The notes under the pieces were generated by a model. The model had not been told where the DNA came from. It ran no database searches and saw nothing but the letters and a program-made list of their open reading frames with translations. This document shows positions 58,053 through 64,000 of a stretch of DNA of 64,000 bases, one piece after another. Position 1 is the first letter of the stretch. Every line of letters begins with the position of its first letter. This DNA is from AP-15 sp963700195 (GTDB lineage: Bacteria > Pseudomonadota > Alphaproteobacteria > ATCC43930 > CGMCC-115725): assembly GCA_963700195.1 (NCBI GenBank), contig CAVOWQ010000035.1:50353-114352 (forward strand), read 5' to 3'. The position numbers and the translations under genes are program-made.

Positions 58053-59250
58053 TTATCCTGCTTTATTCCTGGCCCACATCCATCCCGCAGCTGTCTGCTC
58101 AGCACGGAAACCAGCTTCCTTCCTTGCCTCCCGTACTGCCTTCTGGCCTGTCTTGGTCTTGGCGTCCACCACAAAACGAGTCCCGGCCAGTGCCTCCTGT
58201 AGACGGCGGTAGCCATCGTCGGCCGTGACCGTTTCGGGAACCCCCTGAGGGCCGCAACCATCAGAATCTTTCGAGTTGGGGGCGCTGCGAAAAGCTTCAG
58301 CCCCTCGCTCAGAGTGCCCCGCGTCCTCTGACCCAGCCGATTGAAGAAGCTGGCATTGCCATCTTACAAGGTGTTTGTTGACAGCAGCCTTATGAATCTG
58401 TCGTTTGCCAGCGTCGGTCTCCACGAACTTGTACCTCCAGCACAGAACTTCTCGACCTGCTGGATAAGAACTTTCTCAAGCGTCTTTCCCTCCGTGCCCA
58501 TGGCGGCGAACTGAGACGCGCGCCAGTTCAGAAATAAATAGATGTCAGCTTCTGAAACATCGAACGCGCTCTCATCACCTTGTTCCTGACGAGCGGCTCT
58601 TACTCGTTCCGGTATTGCTGCGGCAGTGGCCGCGTGCTCGTGCCGCTCCTTCGCACACTCCCACCGATATTCCGTAAGGTCGTCCACCGACCAATTGACC
58701 AACCAGTCAGGAATATCGACTACATCAACGTCGTTGACCACGGTGTAAATCTCACCGTCCTTGCGAACGGAACCGGCTGCCACAACCAGGCCGCCGCCAC
58801 CGCTTCCCTTTAGGTCGTACATCGTCGGATGCATCTGAGCACCTGTATTCTCACTCATGACCCACTTCGTTGTGTCCTTCCGGTTGGCCTCTTTCCGTAG
58901 TCTCGCAACGCTATAGGCGGTTTGCTTGAAGTAATAGTGCATTTTCCAAGGTGCGGTTTGTGGACGGCTGCACACGGTGTAGGTCGTTGGGCATTCTGCT
59001 CGTCTCCTGTTCTATCCGCTCAATCACTCCAGTTGCATCGATATCCAGAAAGCAGTGATTGTCCTACACCCCTCCGTCCGACGATGCCCACGTTGTGGGT
59101 GGGAAAGTCCTTTGCCTGCTGGAAAACCTCGGAGAGAAGTGTCGTTGGTTGTTTGTTCCAGTTGTAGAGAACACCCCTCTTCTCCAAAGGGTGAACAGGT
59201 GTAATCCTGAACCCCCGATCGAGTGCAGCCTCGGCGATGGCGACTAATCT
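58053..59250 (-). CDS. Primase-polymerase (AEP, PrimPol N-terminal-like), frameshifted
   Basis: Pieces from several frames line up as one gene: AEAALDRGFRITPVHPLEKR, then FPTHNVGIVG and CFLDIDATGVIERIEQET, whose DID is the likely catalytic metal site. TVCSRPQTAPWKMHYYFKQT and GLVVAAGSV followed by IYTVVNDVDVVDIPDWLVNW are typical of the bifunctional primase/polymerase family (PF09250). A C-terminal helical part ends FRAEQTAAGWMWARN. Shifts lie near 59,065, 58,985 and 58,430. It would prime and copy a mobile replicon. Confidence 0.6.
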
Positions 59251-59265
59251 ACGTTCCGGCCGACT

Positions 59266-59625
59266 TCAGAGTTGATAGGTGCAACGATTGAGGGCGGCTG
59301 CAGCCCTACACTGATGATTGGGGGACTCATTGCAACCTGGCCTTCTGTGGGCCAACGTGTGCAGCCACTGTTGGACATCACTCTTACGGAAGCGCAAGCA
59401 TTTTGAATGAATCTTGAAGCAAGGTAACGGAAATTCGCTGCGCTCCTGCGACCGTCGTCGGGTCAGTTCCAGAACCCGCCGTGGCGACATCTTGAGGTAA
59501 GCTGCGACTTCGGCAACAGTCCAAACCTGTTCGTCAGCTGCAAGCGGCGCGAGTTGCTGTTGAGACTGTGCGAGTACGTTTGTCGGTGGACTAGTTCCAT
59601 CTGTTCTTGCTAAATCGATTTTCAT
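59266..59625 (-). CDS. Excisionase-like HTH DNA-binding protein
   Basis: A 119-residue protein with an AGGAG site before its ATG. The HTH domain is QVWTVAEVAAYLKMSPRRVL, then ELTRRRSQERSEFPLPCFKI and KCLRFRKSDVQQWLHTLAHR, as in helix-turn-helix domain 17 proteins. It sits just upstream of the primase-polymerase on the same strand, which suits a regulator or excision factor of a mobile element. Confidence 0.65.
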   Translation of the reverse strand: MKIDLARTDGTSPPTNVLAQSQQQLAPLAADEQVWTVAEVAAYLKMSPRRVLELTRRRSQERSEFPLPCFKIHSKCLRFRKSDVQQWLHTLAHRRPGCNESPNHQCRAAAALNRCTYQL

Positions 59626-59776
59626 TTGACATCTCCTTGTGCGCCGGTTAAAGCCGGCGAGGACTGCTGGTCAGTCGTGCTGGGGCGAGAGGGGTTGCCT
59701 CTTCCTGGGCATCGCCCATGCCGCTTCGCGACCGCGGCCTACCTGAGTTAATGTTGGCACTGGGGGAGTGCCCGCG

Positions 59777-60276
59777 TTATGCCGCCTTCGCCAATGCCGG
59801 CCGCGGTTTCCACATCCGGTTCCAGAGGCTCGGTCGCTGCGTCCTGGCGAACGCCCGCTCGATGGTACCCTTCAGTTCCTGGCAGATGCCCTCGCTGGCA
59901 CCGCTCGACCGGAGCATGCCGACCAACTTCGAGGTAAGCATGAGGACGAGTGTGCCGGCTGTTTTGGGCGCCGATTTGGCCGGCGTGCCGCGTAGCATGT
60001 ACTGGATGGCGCGTGGCGTACGGTGTAGGTACTCGTGGGCGAAGTCGGTCTTCGTCGTGCAGCCCTTGATGGTTTCTCCAGGCTGGAGATTCTCGAAGGC
60101 GGCCCAGAGTTGGGCGATCTCCTTCTTGTGTTCGGCCAATTTGCTGAATGCTGCGCCGACCGCCTGGATGACCCGGTCTGCCAAGTCTCCCGCGCCCTGC
60201 TCTTCATTTCTACGACGCACATCCGGTCGTACTCGGCCTTCTGTTCTTCGGTCGTGCAGTATGTTTCGTTTGCCAT
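59777..60276 (-). CDS. Unrecognised helical protein of the PrimPol module (frameshifted)
   Basis: The start (MANETYCTTEEQKAEYDRM) has an AGGAG site. A shift near 60,200 leads to GAGDLADRVIQAVGAAFSKL, then KTDFAHEYLHRTPRAIQYML and a basic C-terminus. The FAHEYLHRTPRAIQYML segment may be a DNA-binding helix pair. I know no function. It lies between the double zinc-knuckle gene and the HTH gene, all on the minus strand. Confidence 0.5.
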
Positions 60277-60341
60277 TTTGTTTCTCCTGGCCGCCCCAGT
60301 ATCCTCGGCACGTTAGGGTTTAGTCACCGGTTTCACGTATG

Positions 60342-60662
60342 TCAAAGCTCCGGCTCCGGAATTTCGAACAGCGTCTTCTGTATCTTTCTCTCGCTGCAAG
60401 TGCACGAACACTTACCGTGCTTACAGCGACGATGATCGCCGGTCGAGCACGCTTTGCAGGGTGTGTCGCCCCGTTCGAACTTCCTGCGTGCATCTACGCG
60501 TTCCACACCATTACGACCAGACTTTGTCTTGAACGTCTTCGGACAAGAGCAGGAGCACATAGTCCGGTCGAGCCTGACTTCACGGCATGCCTTGTGGTTT
60601 CCCGTCTGGCAGTAATGACACGGCGTGTCGCCATGAACATGCTTTAGAATAGTCATATACAT
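60342..60662 (-). CDS. Small double zinc-knuckle protein
   Basis: A 106-residue protein with two similar Cys/His repeats: GDTPCHYCQTGNHKACREV with MCSCSC, and GDTPCKACSTGDHRRC with KCSCTC. Each has the pattern CxxC-x5-H-x3-C followed by CxCxC, which could bind one or two Zn ions. A basic linker joins them. The ATG at 60662 (or 60656) has a GGAAGGG site. I do not recognise a family; a DNA- or RNA-binding role in the mobile module is inferred. Confidence 0.55.
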   Translation of the reverse strand: MYMTILKHVHGDTPCHYCQTGNHKACREVRLDRTMCSCSCPKTFKTKSGRNGVERVDARRKFERGDTPCKACSTGDHRRCKHGKCSCTCSERKIQKTLFEIPEPEL

Positions 60663-60916
60663 CACCCTTCCGTAGGATACACCACAAACTGTCCGCCTGT
60701 CAATTATTATTTTAAGCGCGGATTCGGCGACGGCCCGACTTTCTTGCGGCGCGGGACGGAGGATGACGGAGTTGGCCGGGCGAGTCAGCTCAGCAGGCAG
60801 AGAAACGCCACGGGAGTGCCCGGCGGCGGGGCGTAGGCGCGCGGACGGGCAGCGGCGAGCGGGCTTGAGGGCAGGGTGGACGGATTCACGCGAGCGCCGC
60901 TTGACGGGTGTATGTC
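60663..60916. other. Intergenic gap between divergent genes
   Basis: An AT-rich patch lies at 60,690-60,715 next to the zinc-knuckle start. No gene is visible. It may contain divergent promoters. Confidence 0.35.
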
Positions 60917-61821
60917 ATGATTCCTTTGCATGCGGCACAATTTGCCACCAACTCCTGCTTTTCGCGATTCGCCCCCGACCGACCCCATTCAGGAAATTGC
61001 GCTTCGCGTGGTCGTAGAGCTACCGGAGTGGAAATTCTGCACGTGATAGGGACGGCGACTTTGATCGGCGGCCATCTGGCGGTTACCGCCAGACATGTTA
61101 TAGAGGCCGTGACTAGAAAGTTCGGAGCAAGGCAAGTACCCGGAGGAGCTGAGGTGAGTGAGTATTCGCTCCGGCTGTACCAAGTCCTGCCGGGGCCTGT
61201 CTACAGAATTTGGAATGTGTGCCGCGCCTGGATCTGCCCGAGTGACATTGCGATTTTGCACCTCGGCCTAGACGCGAGTTCAGCGCGGAGGCAAGAGTCG
61301 ATTGGAGGACTCCGGTCATCCGTGTGTGTTCTCCACCCTCAGGACAAAAGGTATTGGCGTTCGGATATCGCGAATCAAAGATCGAAGTTTCTGAAGGAAC
61401 CGATGGCACTCATCACATCGAACTCAATGATGTGGGAACCACCTCGATTGGCGAGGTCGGACAAATCTTTCCTGAGCGCCGCGATTCGGCAATGTTGACT
61501 TTTCCTTGTTTTGAAGTTTACGCAAAATTTGCTCACGGCATGAGCGGCGGCTTGGTGATTGATGAAGCAGGTGCGCTCTGCGGCTTGGTTTGCGCTGGTT
61601 ACGACCTGGCTGACCCGAATGCAATGCCTCTCAGTTACGCAGCAACCCTGTGGCCGATGCTAACAACCGTCATTTCCGCTGACAGGGGGGACACCTACCC
61701 CCGTGGAGTTGAATATCCAATGATCGATCTCGCCCTCGACAAAATAATCCACGCTGTTGGACTGGAGGAACTAGACCCAAAGCGTTTTCCCGGGATGTTC
61801 CTACCACAAACTGTACGCTGA
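60917..61821 (+). CDS. Trypsin-like serine protease domain protein (frameshifted)
   Basis: The catalytic triad is visible: His in LAVTARHVIEAV, Asp in CPSDIAILHL, and Ser in FAHGMSGGLVIDE (GxSGG). A shift near 61,330 separates His/Asp from Ser. The C-terminal tail (MIDLALDKIIHAVGLEELDP) is extra. Proteins of this type are cytoplasmic or unlocalised bacterial trypsin-like enzymes, some of which sit in defence loci. The start is uncertain (GTG at 60908 or ATG at 60917). Confidence 0.55.
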
Positions 61822-61904
61822 GGTCAGGCGAGTGCTTTGCCAACAGGACCTAGCAGTTGGGGCCGGGCGGCGTGCGGACAGCAGAAAAAAAAATTCCAAC
61901 TGTG

Positions 61905-62485
61905 GCGCCGTCAAAATGCTGCCACCCTCGGCCGGTTCGGCGCGCTGACGGTTATCGGACAATTGGTTTCGCTCGGTATTGTGCAGCGAGCTGGGCCCGG
62001 TGCTCGGAGGCATTGTCGTCGCCGGGCGGAATTCCTCGGGCATGGCAAGCGAGCTCGGCTCGATGGTCGTCACCGAACAGATCGACGCCATGCGCGCTCT
62101 CGGCACCGACCCGGTCAAGAAGCTGGTGACGCCGCGGGTGGTTTCGACCATCGTGATGCTGTTTTTCCTGACCATCCTGGGGGATCTGCTGGGCTTGTTT
62201 GGGGGAAACCTGGTCGCCAGTCTGCTGCTGGGGTTGGACTCGCATGAGTACTGGAGCAATGCCTGGCAGATCCTGGTTTTCTCCGATGTATTCATGGGAT
62301 TGGCCAAGCCCCTGGTATTCGGCTTTATCATTGCGACCGTCGGCTGCTACTACGGACTGTCGGCGAAGGGCGGGACCCAGGGGGTCGGACGCGCCACGAC
62401 CGAAGCCGTGGTGGCGGCTATGATTCTGATCATCGCGGTGGACGTTTTTGTAACCCGATTCCTGATGGTGGTCCTCGGAGGGTGA
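61905..62485 (+). pseudogene. mlaE: MlaE-type ABC transporter permease, 5'-truncated
   Basis: The sequence begins inside the permease (AATLGRFGALTVIGQLVSLG) and, after a shift near 61,985, continues with ELGPVLGGIVVAGRNSSGMA, SELGSMVVTEQIDAMRALGT and DPVKKLVTPRVVSTIVMLFF to a normal end. MlaE moves phospholipid or other lipid between membranes. The first third is missing at an A-run (61,880-61,892). Confidence 0.75.
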
Positions 62486-62501
62486 CGCCGGCTGCGGCCG
62501 G

Positions 62502-62795
62502 GTGAGCGATCGGGCCCGAGCCGCAGCGACGGATTCAAAAGCATGCCGACCCCGACTCTGCCCCTCGAACGCAGTCGAGCCGCCGATCCGCCAGCCGGCC
62601 GCCGACGCGGTCATTTTTGAGGATGTTCGGCTGGCCTTTGACCGAAAGGTCGTGCTGGACGGCATCTCCTTTCATCTGGCCTGCGGCGAAACTAGAGCCA
62701 TCTTTGGGGTAGCCGGCGCGGGCAAGAGCACCATCCTCAAACTGACGCTCGGGCTATTGCGGCCAGACAGCGGGCATGCCGGAGCGGAGCCGTAA
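62502..62795 (+). pseudogene. mlaF: MlaF-type ABC transporter ATPase, 3'-truncated
   Basis: The core VIFEDVRLAFDRKVVLDGIS, then HLACGETRAIFGVAGAGKST is the ATPase start with Walker A GVAGAGKST. It breaks off after LTLGLLRPDSGH, before the signature motif. A run of A (62,793-62,803) marks the break. It follows mlaE in the normal order. Confidence 0.7.
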
Positions 62796-64000
62796 AAAAA
62801 ATTCTACCCGGGGGGCATTTCGGGCCCGGCCTCTGCCGAGGGATCGTTCCTGGCTCGGAGGAGAAAATCCCGAACCGAGGGCGTGAGCGGGCGGGAGGTA
62901 GCGCTCTATCGTATACGAATTTGAAATCCCAACCCCCCGGGGCGGGCCGCTCGAAATCGGCCACGGCAGCGTCGCCATCGTGGGGAAAGACGTGGCGGGG
63001 CGCTCTGGCCACCCCGCTTGCCAATTTTAACAATCCTTTTTTTGGATGGTACCTAACTGTCAGCAACCAATGGGGTTACAGCGCACCACGAACGGGCCTC
63101 CGCTTGTTCGAATTCCGCTGGGCCACGGCTGCAGCGCGGGGCCGGGCTGAAGGACGCCAGCCGGGGCGCGAGTCGGGAGTGGGATCGCGGGCTGGTTTCA
63201 GGCGGCAAAGCGGGGCTCGAGCGCAGGTGGCCGAGTTGTGCGGGCCCGTGGCTCACATCCGGGCAGGCTGGCTAAGTCGCTGATAACACGGTCTGAGAGT
63301 TCACACATTACAACGAACGGTCGAGAAACCCGCTTTAACGGGCGGTTGCGAGGGTTTTTCTGGGGTTGTTTTGGAGTTGATTCAAGGTCGTCGATTGTGC
63401 AACGATCGTGCCACGGTGTCTGTATAGCATTGAAGACAAACTGTTTATTCGAGCACGTCGGTCTTTGAGACTGCTGGCCTCCGGGCGCCTCTTGCCGTCG
63501 ATGGCTAGATGGCGGCCAAATGAGGCGAAAATCAACATCAGCGTTCCGTTTGATAGCTCGATTGATCGCACGAGCGCTGAGGCCCCAGGCGTTGCGCTGA
63601 GGCCCCAGGCGTGGCCAAGCCGGGCCAACGACCAATGCCCGGCGCCCTTACCCTCGGGCGCTTCCTGGGCATCCAGGTTCTTTCAATTGGCTTGGTCGTG
63701 CTCTTAAGGACTCCTATCTCTTGTTCTTGATGTCCGAAAGGAATGGGCCACAATTCAGGCTGTATGCCATCATTAACCTATAGAGTCCTAAGGTCTTACC
63801 AAAATCAATTGAATACATTGTAAACGACTTCTCTCGTCACGCAGTAGCTGATACTGACTGTCTTGTTGGAATTGAATGTGCTCGGAAAATGTCGCTTGGG
63901 TCGCCAGAATTCGGATACATCTGGGACATTTATGGACGATTTGGCTGGACGGCGGCAGTCAGGACAGAACAAGGCTAAATGCAACGAGTACATGCAAAAC
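62796..64000. other. 1.2 kb without a supported gene
   Basis: The segment joins several unlike pieces: GC-rich stretches to 63,250, a mixed tract with a short CCCG/CGGG hairpin near 63,340, a twice-repeated GCTGAGGCCCCAGGCGT at about 63,577-63,612, and an AT-richer end from 63,700. A plus-strand stretch near 63,800-63,980 reads FSRHAVADTDCLVGIECARK and may be a gene fragment, but I cannot name it. Confidence 0.4.

Overview
The window looks like the chromosome of a GC-rich alphaproteobacterium. The best evidence is the gene order rpsB-tsf-pyrH-frr-uppS-cdsA-dxr-rseP-bamA-skp-lpxD-fabZ-lpxA-lpxI-lpxB at 23.8-38.6 kb. It uses LpxI rather than LpxH, as alphaproteobacteria do. A soil or sediment Rhodospirillales-type organism is my guess; no marker here settles the order.

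Layout. (1) 0-14 kb: a luciferase-like flavin oxidoreductase gene, then three cargo blocks: a DUF4258/DUF2283 pair; an Nramp transporter, ferritin-like protein, TPR protein and ECF sigma factor; and a YtcA-MdtNOP-like efflux operon. The blocks are separated by diverged copies of the 3' end of that oxidoreductase gene, all in the same direction. (2) 14-18.9 kb: a large secreted protein, then a gene-poor tract with an IS66 remnant, a small HTH gene, GC-rich short repeats and tRNA-Ser(GGA). (3) 19-23.6 kb: aldo/keto reductase, rsmD, rluB and a D-aminoacylase-like amidohydrolase. (4) 23.8-40.6 kb: the translation, isoprenoid, envelope and lipid A cluster, then gloA and an MFS transporter. (5) 40.77-55.52 kb: a very large imperfect inverted duplication. 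Two arms of about 7.3-7.5 kb face each other across a 15-base loop at 48,230-48,244. Each arm holds a Cys-rich secreted protein, a NhaP2-like antiporter, a DUF924 protein, a GNAT acetyltransferase, a YdiJ-like FAD/Fe-S oxidoreductase, a small membrane protein, a cut-off amidohydrolase and a cut-off bi-domain oxidoreductase. (6) 55.5-64 kb: a mosaic of cut-off genes. These are a beta-propeller protein, a helicase/DUF6998-like/PLD set that resembles a defence island, a one-direction module with a primase-polymerase, HTH proteins and a double zinc-knuckle protein, a trypsin-like protease, and MlaE/MlaF pieces.

How the genes work together. The core cluster makes ribosomes productive (S2, EF-Ts, RRF), supplies UMP kinase, isoprenoid precursors and undecaprenyl carrier, phospholipid precursor (CdsA), outer-membrane protein insertion (BamA, Skp), site-2 proteolysis (RseP) and early lipid A synthesis (LpxD, FabZ, LpxA, LpxI, LpxB). 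The genes are closely spaced or overlapping and probably form one or a few transcripts.

Caution. Several essential genes (rpsB, uppS, cdsA, dxr, lpxI, lpxB) carry single-base frameshifts, several of them beside short homopolymers or G/C runs. That points to uncorrected base errors in the assembly. The inverted duplication and the chain of truncated genes at the right end may likewise be assembly joins, perhaps between related strains. The arms nevertheless differ mainly by synonymous or conservative changes, so they are genuinely diverged sequences and not one read copied twice.
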